Assembly: GCF_030445035.2 (NCBI RefSeq) | Contig: NC_080704.1 | Coordinates: 27,632,499 to 27,696,498 of the forward strand | Length of the DNA: 64,000 nucleotides | Reading direction: 5' to 3' | DNA from: Dasypus novemcinctus | Lineage: Eukaryota > Chordata > Mammalia > Cingulata > Dasypodidae | Shown here: positions 13,172 to 23,925 of the stretch, piece by piece | Layout: each line of letters begins with the position of its first letter | Numbering within the stretch: position 1 is the stretch's first letter | Notes under the pieces: model-generated | Databases searched by the model: none | Seen by the model: only the letters and a program-made list of their open reading frames with translations | Told to the model about the DNA's origin: nothing | Program-made: the position numbers and the translations under genes

Positions 13172-14400
13172 CAAGCACTCCTCTCCTTGCTGGCTTCCAG
13201 CTGATGAGCCTCTTTCCCAGGGAAAGGGGAAAAAAGCTCCCCGTTTCCAGATGTCTGCAGTTTTCTTCTCTCTTCTTTCCCGTTTTTCCTACATAAATCC
13301 CGTCTTTGCCTTTGTTAGAGGTAATTGATCTATTAGGGGTTTCTCTGACATGCATGTAAAATAGTGTGTTCATGACTAACTGTGTATGTCTTTGAGTCAG
13401 TTTTTGACACTGTGGGAGACTTTCACCGAAGGCTTGGAGGTAACAGCAAAGGGCTCCAGAGAGCCGACACCTTAAGTTCAATATCCTAGATGTCTGTTTT
13501 TTTAAAACATCCCCTGCTATTTCTTCCAACTTGGACTCCAGCTTCCTGCCAAGTTGCTCGACCCTCATTCTTCTTCTCTGCAGCCCACTGGAAAACAAAA
13601 CAAAAGCAAACAAACAAAGAGGAAACCCAAGCTCCAAGCCCCCAAACAACAAAAATGTCCCCCGTTTAAGTATGCAGAACAATTTCCCTCCCTCAAGTCT
13701 CCACCCCAACACCCAATTCCTTTACAAATCTCAAGACTCGTTAATGGGCTCTGCTAAACAGGAACCATCTAGTCTAGTCATTCTTTTCCTCACCCACAAA
13801 GGCAGCAGCCTATAGAGATTTATTTTTCCATGACAGCCTCCTTAGAATGGTTTTAAATAATAAAATCCTGTTCTCCTTTGTTATACTGCTAGAGTGAGAA
13901 ATTGAAACTAATCTAACGTCCAACAATAGGGGAATAGTTAAGTAGCTTAATGTGCATTACCCGAATGGACTCTCTTGCAACTGTTTAAAAAAAAAGGAAT
14001 GAAGGCAACCTAGAAATAAGGAAAATTGTTTATGAAACAATTGTCTAAGAAAAGTAACCAAATACAAAAAAAATAGAAAACAGTGTGATTACAACTAGGT
14101 AGCAATAATCTATACGTAGCTGGGGACCTAAACTGGATACCCAGGAAGGATTCAGAACACATATGAATTGATGGCTCAAGGGCTGGATCCAAGGTCTGTT
14201 TGCATGAGGGATAGAGGAACCTGACGGAAAGAATCAGGGCTTGGGACTAAGGTGAGGAGAACAAGGCACTTGTGCAAAATTTAACAGGTGCCCCAAAAAT
14301 TCAGTAATCAAGATAAAAAATATTTTAATGTGATGTTTTTAGAAATCAAAATTAAAGCAAAAAATTCATGATGAACAAAATATCAAATTTGTAAATAAAG
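13172..14400. other. No convincing gene
   Basis: A 200-codon minus frame spans 13110-13712 but overlaps the LTR end, lacks family features and has low-complexity segments. I treat it as chance. Confidence 0.5.
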
Positions 14401-14404
14401 ATTT

Positions 14405-14913
14405 TGAAACCATGGGCAGGTCAAAACTGGTTTGTAGGGGGATGACTCCTGTTCCTGTAACTTTCTTCTGAGCCTGTTTACCTGTAGGTCATATAACCTG
14501 AGCATGTGCAGAAGACAGACTCTGATCCCTTAGATGACTTTTGAGATACCAGGAACAGAGGTCTCCCTCGGAACTAAGATCACAAGGACAGGGAGACATT
14601 GGAAATAAATCAAATGTGAGAGGTTCTTCAGTAAGGAAGATCTGGAGTAAAATCCACTCTCCTCCACATGGACAGCTCTATAATTAACCAGTTGGACTAT
14701 GCCACGTCAAACCTCCCCATTTCTGTCCTCATTTCTCCCCTCCCATTCCCATAAAATCTCCCTCAGCACTCAGATCAGGGAGACAGATTTGAGCCTGGCC
14801 TCCTGTGTCTATGCAAGTCAACCTTGTATTAAAGCCCTTTCTTTTCTCAAAATCTCGATGTCATCATATTGGCCTCTGTGCACGTCGGGTAGCGAGCCCA
14901 TTGCGTGATAACA
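14405..14913 (+). mobile_element. Solo LTR, ERV1-like, 509 bp
   Basis: It starts TGAAACCATGGG and ends GTGATAACA. A 4-bp duplication ATTT flanks it (14401-14404 and 14914-14917). The internal layout is TATA-like 'cccataaaatctccc' and ATTAAA in 'ccttgtattaaagccctttc'. A 4-bp duplication fits class I ERVs. Confidence 0.82.
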
Positions 14914-15256
14914 ATTTGAGCTTACACTTGCATTAGCCTGGGAATGAGAGCCTCACTCGTCTTACCCTAGTCCCAGCCCTGATAAGGGCAATGACTAGCC
15001 ATGTGGCACCATCTGCTCTCTGCCACCTCCAGGACTGAGCCCTTTTGGGAATAAGAGCTACTCCTTACTAATCCTGAGGGGAGAGAGATACTTGGTTAGG
15101 GAATGGGTGATCAGAGGCAAGATGTTTCAGTGTAGTCTGTTAAGTAGTTCTTCCAGGTGCTTGTGCTGGGACAAGGAAATAAAAGACAGAAAAAAAAAAG
15201 AGGCCCTACCATCCAAATTTCCATAAAGAACTACTCTATGGAAATAACCTAGTTGG

Positions 15257-16562
15257 TACCAACTGATGATGCAACTGGAAAATGACCTGGAAAGGAAGGT
15301 TCAATGCGGATCAGCAGAATATCCCTGTCTACATAAAATAACATGACTTTAAAATGCTGTTTGACCTAATGTAAGGGGGAAATGGAAAGGAGAAATGAGT
15401 TTATATGGCTACGAGTCTCTAAAAAAGAGTCTGGAGGCTGGCAGAAGGATTGCCCTTATGCACAACTGAGCAGAGTCTAAGAGACAGATAGAGTAGATAC
15501 AACCCCCAGGTATTGGTTCCTTTGAGGGCTAAAGAGATCCATGGGTGCTATGGTCATGGCAGATGGGGTTAACTGCCATGTCAGATGGTCCTTCTTTGGA
15601 GCTGGTGTTTATGCGTGATGAATCTGGACTCAGATGGGATCTCTCTTCATAAGACTTTCATGCTACTGTGCTGGAGTTGTAGTTGGTGTTGGGGTTTAAG
15701 ATATATTTAGGGGATCTGAATCTCTGGACTGACAATGTGATAGCCAGGCCCTGAGCCTCAACAGACTCCAGCACCTACAATCTGATTTATTGGACTCATC
15801 TCACTCAGCTAAGATGGAGTTGAAGAAGGACAACCACCACACCATGGAGCCTAGAGTGCCTACAACTGAAAGCGGGAGGATTGCATCCAGTATCCATGTG
15901 GAATCTGAGCCTCCTCTTGACATAGATGTGCAATGGACACAACCAATCCAATGTCCACAGAGAAAAGGTGGCATTGGAGTGGGAAAAGTGGACATGGTGG
16001 ATAATGGGTATGGGGAATGGCAGGAAGAGACGAGATGTGGAGGCGTCTTTGGGACTTGGAGCTGCCCTGGATGGTGCTTCAGGGGCAATCACCGGACACT
16101 GTAAATCCTCACAGGGCCCACTGGATGGAATGGGGGAGAGTATGGGCCATGATGTGGACCATTGACCATGAGGTGCAGAGGTGCCCAGAGATGTACTTAC
16201 CAAATGCAATGGATGTGTCATGATGATGGGAATGAGTGTTGCTGGGGGGGGGGAGTGGTGGGGTGGGGTGGTGGGGTTGAATGGGTCCTCATATATATAT
16301 TTTTTAATGTAATATTTTTACAGAATCAATAAAAAAAAAAGATTTAGAATGAAAAATCCATAAAATGTAAAAGAGCAATTGAAATATGCCAACTTGACAG
16401 AAATTTGCAGGCACTATTTCCAGATAGTTCAAATCAAGGGCAAAGCATTAGGCAGCAGGAAGGACTCAGCAGTACCCATGTTCAGTAAAGTCTCTATAAA
16501 GAGCTGTGATGTAAGTATACCCTGTCTAATAAATATTACCCACTTTAACCCCCCCAAAAAAA
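15257..16562 (+). mobile_element. 1.1-kb poly(A) element of unclear class, with 3' transduction
   Basis: A 16-bp duplication GAAATAACCTAGTTGG flanks it (15241-15256 and 16563-16578). The core (15257-16340) is near-colinear with 60010-61125, includes a G-rich tract, and ends in ten A. Unrelated sequence follows (16341-16555) with its own AATAAA (16528-16533) and a second A-run (16556-16562). The best guess is an L1-type 3' part or an L1-dependent element. Confidence 0.85.
15790..16104 (+). other. Open frame inside the 1.1-kb element, coding status unknown
   Basis: A 104-codon frame shares an internal ATG and about 80 downstream residues with the frame at 60550-60912 in the other long copy (MELKKDNHHTMEPRV near the start). 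I know no protein like it. The third copy at 43740 breaks the frame. High DNA identity between the copies may explain the sharing without selection. Confidence 0.3.
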
Positions 16563-16602
16563 GAAATAACCTAGTTGGGTGACTTGGAGATTTTTTTTTT
16601 TT

Positions 16603-16963
16603 AAAAGATTTATTTATTTATTTAATTTCCCCCCCTCCCCTGGTTGTCTGTTCTTGGTGTCTATTTGCTGCGTCTTGTTTCTTTGTCCACTTCTGTTGTC
16701 GTCAGCGGTACGGGAAGTGTGGGCGGCGCCATTCCTGGGCAGGCTGCTCTTTCTTTTCACGCTGGGCGGCTTTCCTCACGGGCGCACTCCTTGCGCGTGG
16801 GGCTCCCCCACGCGGGGGACACCCTTGCGTGGCACGGCACTCCTTGCGCGCATCAGCACTGCGCATGGCCAGCTCCACATGGGTCAAGGAGGCCGGGGTT
16901 TGAACCGCGGACCTCCCATATGGTAGACGGACGCCCTAACCGCTGGGCCAAAGTCCGTTTCCC
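16603..16963 (-). mobile_element. DAS-type SINE inserted in the tail of another SINE
   Basis: The reverse-strand head is at the right (CCTCCCATATGGTAGACGGACGCCC) and the T-rich tail at the left. A GAGATTTTTTTTT duplication at about 16587 and 16964 places it within the poly(T) of the SINE to its right. Confidence 0.85.
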
Positions 16964-17388
16964 GAGATTTTTTTTTTAATGTAATCATTTTATTTATTTT
17001 TATTTTTTAGATTTATTTATTTATTTACTTCTCTCCCCCACCACTTGTCTGTTCTCTGTGTCTATTTTGCTGCATCTTCTTTGTCTGCTTCTGCTGTCAG
17101 CGGAACGGGAATCTGTGTTTCTTTTTGTTGCGTCAGCTCTCCGTGTGTGCGGCACCATTCTTGGGCAGTGCACTTTTTTTCGCGCTGGGCAGCTCTCTTT
17201 ATGGGGTGCACTCCTTGCGTGTGGGGCTCCCCTACACAGGGACACCCCTGCGTGGCAGGGCACTCCTTGCGCGCATCAGCACTGCGCATGGGCCAGCTGC
17301 ACATGGGTCAAGGAGGCCCGGGGTTTGAACCACGGACCTCCCATGTGGTAGACGGACACCCTAACCACTGGGCCAAGTCCGCTTCCCA
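16964..17388 (-). mobile_element. DAS-type SINE (older host of the nested pair)
   Basis: It has a reverse-strand tRNA-like head at 17310-17386. The duplication GACTTGGAGATT at 16581-16592 and 17389-17400 encloses both SINEs, so this one landed first. Confidence 0.87.
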
Positions 17389-17400
17389 GACTTGGAGATT

Positions 17401-18151
17401 CTTAGACTGAGAAATGGTGGTATGTCTATGAGCCAGAAGTTGCAAAGGATATCACCATAGCAACCTGCATACCCAGGGGGCACCACTGTCTTTGTAGGAG
17501 CAAAAGGTGAAGGAGACACATTATGTCTGTGAAAAAAATCTATGTGGGACAAACCAGAACCATACACAGACACACCCCCCACACCCCCACCCCCAAGGAG
17601 CCAGAAGGCAGGCCTTTGAAGCTGACATTTCTGTAATATTCTGCAGGTGGGGGTGGGAAGATGATCCAGAGAGATGATGGTTTTGTAATTGTTGTAAACA
17701 TTTTAAACATTCAGGCTGGGTGGCCTGCAGAAAAAAACTAGAGAGTAATATCCCTGGAATAAAAAAGACTGCATTAGATAAATAGTATAATGGTGCTGTG
17801 AAATCTTTTCTTAATGTTTTTATGCAATCTTTTCAATAAATACTAGGGAAAATGAAGCCAGTATCACATTTATGAAATTTCCTACCTAGAACCTGGAACC
17901 ACAGCCTGGAATTCAGCAAACTCACGTGGAAATATCTCACAGGATCATCTGAACGTGAGATAGGTGAAATGTTATCGAGACCAAATCTTGGTTTTCCTAA
18001 TGGTGTTCTTACTAGAAAACACTGAGCCAAGTTTCTGTGAAGATAAAATGATAGGCTGAAAATAAGAAGTGCTCTGTATTAAGATTTAAAACAAACAAAA
18101 ATCTATGTCAGTGAGTCTAAAGAGGTAGCCAAGATTGAGAACCAATGAGAC
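17401..18151. other. No gene recognised
   Basis: Unique-looking sequence with a C-rich run at 17574-17594. Confidence 0.5.
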
Positions 18152-18264
18152 CTGTGCTGTCCAACAGAACTTCCTGCAATGGTGGAGATGTTCTCGATCT
18201 GTGCTGCCCAATATAGAAGCCACCAGCCACATGGGGCTATCGGCTACTGTATTGGACAGTGCAG
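18152..18264 (+). mobile_element. MER3-like hAT-Charlie remnant
   Basis: Complementary ends (CTGTGCTGTCCAA and TTGGACAGTGCAG) and 'agccaccagccacatggggcta' match the MER3 type. It is internally shortened. Confidence 0.7.
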
Positions 18265-18272
18265 CTCTAATG

Positions 18273-18530
18273 CGGAGGTTCTCAAGGTTCGGCTGGTATC
18301 AGAATCAACTGGGGAACTTGGTAGAAATACAAAGGCCCAGGTATCTCACTTCAACGAGCCTGGGTTTCTGTGTTATTAGCTCACCAGGAGATTTTCCATA
18401 GCAGCACTGCTCAAACTTTAGTGGGGGTCTCGTCAAAATGCAGATTATGATTCAGTAGGTCTGGGGGTGGGGTGGGGAGGGTTCACGAATTTGTATTTCT
18501 AACCTGTGCCCAGGGGCTGCTGCTGCTGGT
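18273..18530 (+). mobile_element. Two adjacent MER5-type remnants
   Basis: 'gaggttctcaaggttcggctggtatcagaatcaactgggg' (MER5B-like) is followed by 'ctgctcaaactttagtggg' and 'attcagtaggtctgggggtgggg' (MER5A-like). Confidence 0.65.
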
Positions 18531-19779
18531 CGTTTTGGTTTGCTTGGCTCTAGAATAGGGTTGTATTCATTTCTCTTTAAGGTAAATTCTTGAGTGGATT
18601 CTGTTAGCAATTTTCTCATTTTCTACTCAGTGAAGGTTTAAAGTGCAGTGAGGGAAAGAGGTGTTTGGGACATCAACTACCCTTTAACTTCCCTCCTCCT
18701 GTGCAACCTAGAATCGGGCCAGCTGTTTTCTCCTCCTGCCCCAATTCCCTACACTCCCACTCATTGAAAAGGTCAGCAAAACTGAAGACCAAGAAGAGGT
18801 AGCAATCCACGGTAAGAGGCATCTTGATCATACCTGTACTTTGTTCACTATATTATTTTTCTTTCATAATTCACTGCCTGCTCCAGAAAAAGAGAGAGCC
18901 TGTGTGTGTGTGTGTGTGTGTGTACATGTGTGGGTTGAGGTGGGAAGGTACCATCCTCATGCATACTGAGTGTTGTTTCAGAAATTTATGAATTGCAACA
19001 AAAGAGCACTATGAGATGAGGACTGCACGACTTGTGGCACAGAAATGAGATTTGACTTGCATCTGCCAATATTAAAGTCATATTTCCTACACATATTAGA
19101 TAAAACTCCCTAAAATTATCGCTAAAACTTCACAGTAAGTATAGCTCCCTGATTAGTCAACAGTAGAGAAAAAGGGATTTTTAGAGGGTAAGAAACATTA
19201 CATTGTCTTAACATGGGCTTAACTTTTTTAAGTCTCAGGAAGTTAAACAGATCTTTTAATGAGAAATAATGGGCACCCTCTTTTTGTTTCCACATTTTGA
19301 TGTGTTCCAGTGTCACCCATACATCGGGCAGCTGCTCCTTTCTTAACAACACTCCAAGCCTACAAAACTCCCATTTAAATAAAAGAACCTAATTCTGCAC
19401 TGTGCATCTCAATTACAATCTGTTACAAATTGCAGATGCAGGGGAATGGAGGGCTGAGTGAAAAGGGCTGCATCTGTCAGACTGTGTGGGGGGGGTGACC
19501 ACCCAGGTGCTGTCGTCTTTGACCCTGGAGCTGGCCCTGGGTGGGAAGTCAGGCTGACCACTGCTAAATTACTCCCAGAGTCCAAGGGATCCTGTTACCA
19601 TTTCCCATCTTCCTGCTTTTCCTCTATGTCTTTGACCACTCCTTCTCACCCTCCTCTTCCCAACCCCTGTATCTTTCCCAACCTGTATCCTTCAATACCA
19701 AATTCTCAGCTTCCTTCTTTATATATATCTAGCTGCTATGTTGTTTGGGACAGGCAAATTTATGACAATTGCTTCTAAT
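18531..19779. other. No gene recognised
   Basis: Apart from the TG microsatellite nothing stands out. Confidence 0.45.
18901..18922 (+). repeat. (TG)n microsatellite
   Basis: About eleven uninterrupted TG units, followed by an imperfect extension. Confidence 0.95.
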
Positions 19780-20990
19780 ATTGTGCCTTCTGTCATTAAA
19801 TGCCCTTTTTCAGCTTGTGTATATTTTGGCATCTTAAAATTCTCCTGTCCCCATACTAATATTGCCATTTAAAAATACTGATTTTTTGCCATTTGTGTTT
19901 TTCAATGGTATTTGCCTGCTCTTTATTTTTTATAAATTATCATATACTTGGGTTTGGTGGTGGTGGTGGTGGTTTTTAACTCATTTTGACTCTCTATCTT
20001 TTGATAGAATTGTGTCCATTCACATTTACTGAAGTGACCAATATACTTGATTTTATTCCTTCCATATTGTATTTATGCCATATCATCTTACTTTGATGTT
20101 TCTTCTTTTGCCTTTTCCTTACTTTTATGAGGTACCAGAGATTGAACCCAGGACCTTGTACATGGGAAGCAGGCACTCAACCACTGAGCTACACCGCTCC
20201 CCTTCCTTATTTTTGATGGTTTGATTACATTGCTATCGTTTTTGCCCTTGCTATTTTGGAAGTTCCATTGTACTTTGCCATTCTCTTAATGGCAGCATCA
20301 TTTTCTGGTATTCATAATCAGTTGCATGTTTTGTTACCATTATTTAAAACAAGATCCCCTATTTTCTCACTAAAACAATATTCTCCCCTTTCTCCTTCTT
20401 GCCCTAGTTGAGATCTTTCTAATTCTTTCTCTACTCTGCCTCCATGCTCACCACACCCAACTCCTAGGTGTTTCTAAACTAGTTTAATTCTAGAGTATTT
20501 TTATTAAAACTGCGTTGCAGCAACTCTTTTTTTTTAAGAATCCTTACTTAGCACTCATACTACATATTCCAAGACATTCATTTATGATCAATTTAAACTA
20601 CAAAAACATTTTTCAGAAGTCCAATTGCTATCCATTTAATTTAAACTTTGGTACTTGATGGCTCTGTTTTGGTTCCTTTGTTGCTTGGCTAGAATTCTTT
20701 ATTTTTCTTAAATAGGTTATGTGATTGTTAAAACTGTTTAGGTCTTAAAAATCCCCAAGTTCTTTTCACCATGCTGGATGATTGAAATATTGGCTGGGTG
20801 TGGGATTCTTGGGCTGTAGCACTTCACTCTCAGTAGTCTCTAGATGTTATTCCAACATCTGATAGGTTCTAGAACTTCCAGTGTTGTAGATGAGAAGTCC
20901 AATAACACCTCTTCTTTTTCTTTGAAGATAACTTATTTCTGTTTTTGCATGTGTGAGCAGAGGCACTGGCAGCTTTTATTCTGGACTCAA
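19780..20990 (-). mobile_element. Degenerate L1, minus strand, with an internal SINE
   Basis: 'gatagaattgtgtccattcacatttact' and 'ggctgggtgtgggattcttggg' are reverse-strand L1/HAL1-type phrases. A SINE head lies at 20132-20205. It is very old and the edges are approximate. Confidence 0.5.
20132..20205 (-). mobile_element. tRNA-derived SINE head, minus strand
   Basis: The reverse strand reads GGGGAGCGGTGTAGCTCAGT followed by 'ggttgagtgcctgcttcc' and 'ggttcaatctctggtacctcat', with typical internal A- and B-box spacing. This head is closer to an alanine-tRNA type than the common DAS units here. Confidence 0.75.
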
Positions 20991-21514
20991 GGGAGTTTGG
21001 AAGGTGTAGTGACTTTGGAAGATGTAGCGTCTCCCTATGGAGCGGAGTGTAAATTTGTCTGTTGACCGATATTAAAAGGATAATGTTTCCCTCTAGAGTC
21101 TAGGGCAAACATAGGGCATATTTGCTCACTCCCCTCTTTAAGAGACTGTATCTCTAAGCTCAGGGTTCTTCAGCTATGAAACATATCCATGGCATGCACA
21201 GTATCCACCTGGGCCCATGTCTGTGTCACCTTCACGGGACCTTTTCTAAGTCTTCACAGAGCCCATTAGGAGTTAGGTGCCCTCCTGTCAGGGGAAGGGA
21301 GCCACTGGTCCCATGGGAAGCTGAGCTCAGCAGAAGCTTCCCTCCCCACTCTGCTTCAGCATCAGCTGACTCATGGTCCAGGCAACCCCAAAGGAGGTTA
21401 CTTTGAGATGTTTCTGCTTTTTTCAGTACAGTGGATAACTGGCAACTACAGGGGGTGTTGATAACCCCTCATCTCTGTATTGAGGACACCCCAATATACT
21501 CTAAAGAATTTAAA

Positions 21515-21990
21515 ATTAGGGAAGCAGATTTGGCTCAACAGATAGAGCATCCGCCTACCATATGGGAGGTCCAGGGTTCAAAGCCAGGGTCTCCTGACCT
21601 GTGTGGTGAGCTGGCCCATGCACAATGCTGATGCGTGCAAGGAGTGCCATGCCACGTGTGAGTGCCATGTCATGTGTGAGTGCCATGTCATGTGTGAGTG
21701 CCATGTCACGCATGAGTGCCGTGCTACGCAGGGGTGTCCCCCATGTAGGGAAGCCCCACGCGTAAGGATTGCGCCCTGCAAGGAGAACTGCCCCGCACAA
21801 AAAAAGTGCAACATGCCCAGGAGTGGTGCCGCACACACAGAGAGCTGACGCAGCAAGATGACGCAACAAAGAGACAGATTCCCGGTGCTGCTGATAAGGA
21901 TAGAAGCGGTCACAGAAGAACACACAGCAAATGGACACAGAGAGCAGACAATGGGGGGGGGGGGAGAGAAATAAATTTTTTAAAAAAGAA
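21515..21990 (+). mobile_element. DAS-type SINE with internal 18-bp expansion
   Basis: Standard head, body, G-run (21954-21964) and A-rich tail. The body is longer than in sister copies because of the tandem array at 21642-21725. Its target duplication is not clear. Confidence 0.85.
21642..21725 (+). repeat. 18-bp tandem array within a SINE
   Basis: GAGTGCCATGTCATGTGT-type units are repeated about four and a half times. Other SINE copies have a single GAGTGCCGTGCCACGCA at this place. Confidence 0.88.
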
Positions 21991-22084
21991 AATTAATTTT
22001 TTCTGTGGAAATAACTTTATAAATGGTAGTCATGTCTAACCTGAATTATTCCTAGACTAGGCCTCTAAACTTAGTAAGCAGTTT

Positions 22085-22275
22085 CAGTTTAGTGGTTAAG
22101 ACTACGGGTTCTAGAGACAGACTCCCTAGATGCAAATCCGGGCCCCTCCATTAACTAGATATGTGACCTATGACAAGTTTCCTTCCCTGAAAACAGAGTT
22201 AATAATAATAAGCACCAATAGAGTTGTTTTGAGGATTAAATGAATAATGAATGCCTAGCAAGTGACTCCTCTCCA
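22085..22275 (+). mobile_element. MIR SINE
   Basis: 'agtggttaagactacgggttctagagacagact', 'ctccattaactagatatgtgacc' and 'ttttgaggattaaatgaataatg' follow the MIR outline. Confidence 0.8.
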
Positions 22276-22763
22276 AGTTGCTGTATAACCAACCATTCAG
22301 TGATCTGGCCACTACGTACAATGTAAGCAAATTTGGTCATCACCTGTGGTCTCTCTCATTTAACATATACTGTTTGTTGTGATGCTTATTATCTGCTTCA
22401 TCTGTTATTTTTTTTTGGGGGGGGAGCTTCCATTAGAGCTAGGATTCTTAACCTGGATCCACAGACCATTAGGGAATCCATGAACTTAATGCAAAAAACA
22501 ACAAAAAGTAACATCTTTATTTTCTCTGACCTCCAAATGAAAGGTGACATTTCCTACAAGTATGAATATAGGCAACAAACCACAGTAGTATTAGTGGCGC
22601 CTGTGACTTTTGAACCAATAGAAACCACAGATGTTTTCATATGCATTTCATTTGCTGCAAATTTCTCGAGGTATCATTTATGCTATACTTCTTCAAAATT
22701 ATGTCAGTCATCAGACTGACTGCTAAATCTCACCCATTTAATGCATTAATAAGGAAGCATGTA

Positions 22764-23182
22764 GGGAAGGGGACTTGGCCCAATGGACAGAGCATCCGCC
22801 TACCACATGGGAGGTCCGTGGTTCAAGCCCCGGGCCTCCTTGACCCGTGTGCAGCTGGCCCATGCGCAGTGCTGAGGCACGCAAGGAGTGCCGTGCCACG
22901 CAGGGGTGGCCCCACATAAGGGAGCCCCACGCGCAAGGAGTGCGCCCCGTAAGGAGAGCCGCCCAGCGCGAAAGAAAGTGCAGCCTGCCCAGGAATGGCG
23001 CCGCCCACACGGAGAGCTGACACAGCAAGATGAGGCAACAAAAAAAGAAGACAGATTCCCACTGCCGCTGATAAGGATAGAAGCTGTCACAGAAGAACAC
23101 ACAATGAATGGACACAGAGAGCAGACAACTGGGGGGGGGGGAGAGGGGAAGAGAAATAAATAAATAAATAGTAAAAAAAAAA
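22764..23182 (+). mobile_element. DAS-type SINE
   Basis: Full-length copy, G-run at 23131-23140, and the 13-bp duplication AAGGAAGCATGTA at 22751-22763 and 23183-23195. Confidence 0.93.
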
Positions 23183-23704
23183 AAGGAAGCATGTACACTG
23201 CTTATCATAAACTTATTTATATATTTTCCAGAGCCATGTATTTTATCTATGCACTTAACACCAAGGTTTTGACAAAGGTTCTGTAGGTTTCACCAAATGC
23301 CAAACAGCCCAACTGCCCACGGGTTAAGAAGCCCTAAATTAGAGTAAAATCATGGCCTTTCTCTGCCCCCTCAAAATTCCCGATGTTAGGATACACAGTT
23401 CTCCAGCCCTGCATATGAGTGGAAGGGTCTCCCTAACACCAAGGTGCAGTATCAGGAAACCTATGTGGTACAGACCTCAATCATGTCCGTTAATACATGA
23501 CCATCAGTTATAAACATAATATACTGATTTCCACCTGTCTCATGAATCTCTCTCTGCTTTATGGCAGAGATGATATTAGCTCCCATCAAACACCAACATA
23601 GAGCTAAATGAAAGACTGCCATCTGTCATTCCATCCGTGTGCCCTGGGGTCTCCCCAAGAGCTCGCTGGGGACTGGCCCACGCCCTGCCCCCAGTGGACC
23701 ACTG

Positions 23705-23925
23705 GAGAGAGCAGTGTAGTAAAATGTTCTCACCTCGGGAAGCTCAGGTCCAAATCTGGGCTCTAATACTTCTTAGCTGGGGGCCTTGAGCAAATGACTT
23801 AACACCCCAATGCTTTGTTCCTCATCTCTAACCGTAACTTCCTTACATGGTTTGTGTAAGGACTAAGTGAGTTAAAACAGGTAAAGGAGGGGGGAGCAAT
23901 GCCCAGCACATAGGAAGAACACAGA
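23705..23925 (+). mobile_element. MIR SINE
   Basis: 'gctctaatacttcttagctgggggccttgagcaaatgactta' and 'tgtaaggactaagtgagttaa' to 'gcccagcacata' match MIR. Confidence 0.8.

Noticed and set aside
13110-13712. 200-codon minus-strand open frame
   Set aside because: It overlaps an LTR end, shows no family motif, and has no supporting splice or promoter context, so it is most likely chance.
20132-20205. tRNA gene
   Set aside because: The head has tRNA-like boxes but also SINE flanks and mismatched stems, so it is a SINE head, as are all other tRNA-like hits here.
21642-21725. CRISPR-like array
   Set aside because: Units are directly adjacent with no spacers and lie inside a mammalian SINE.
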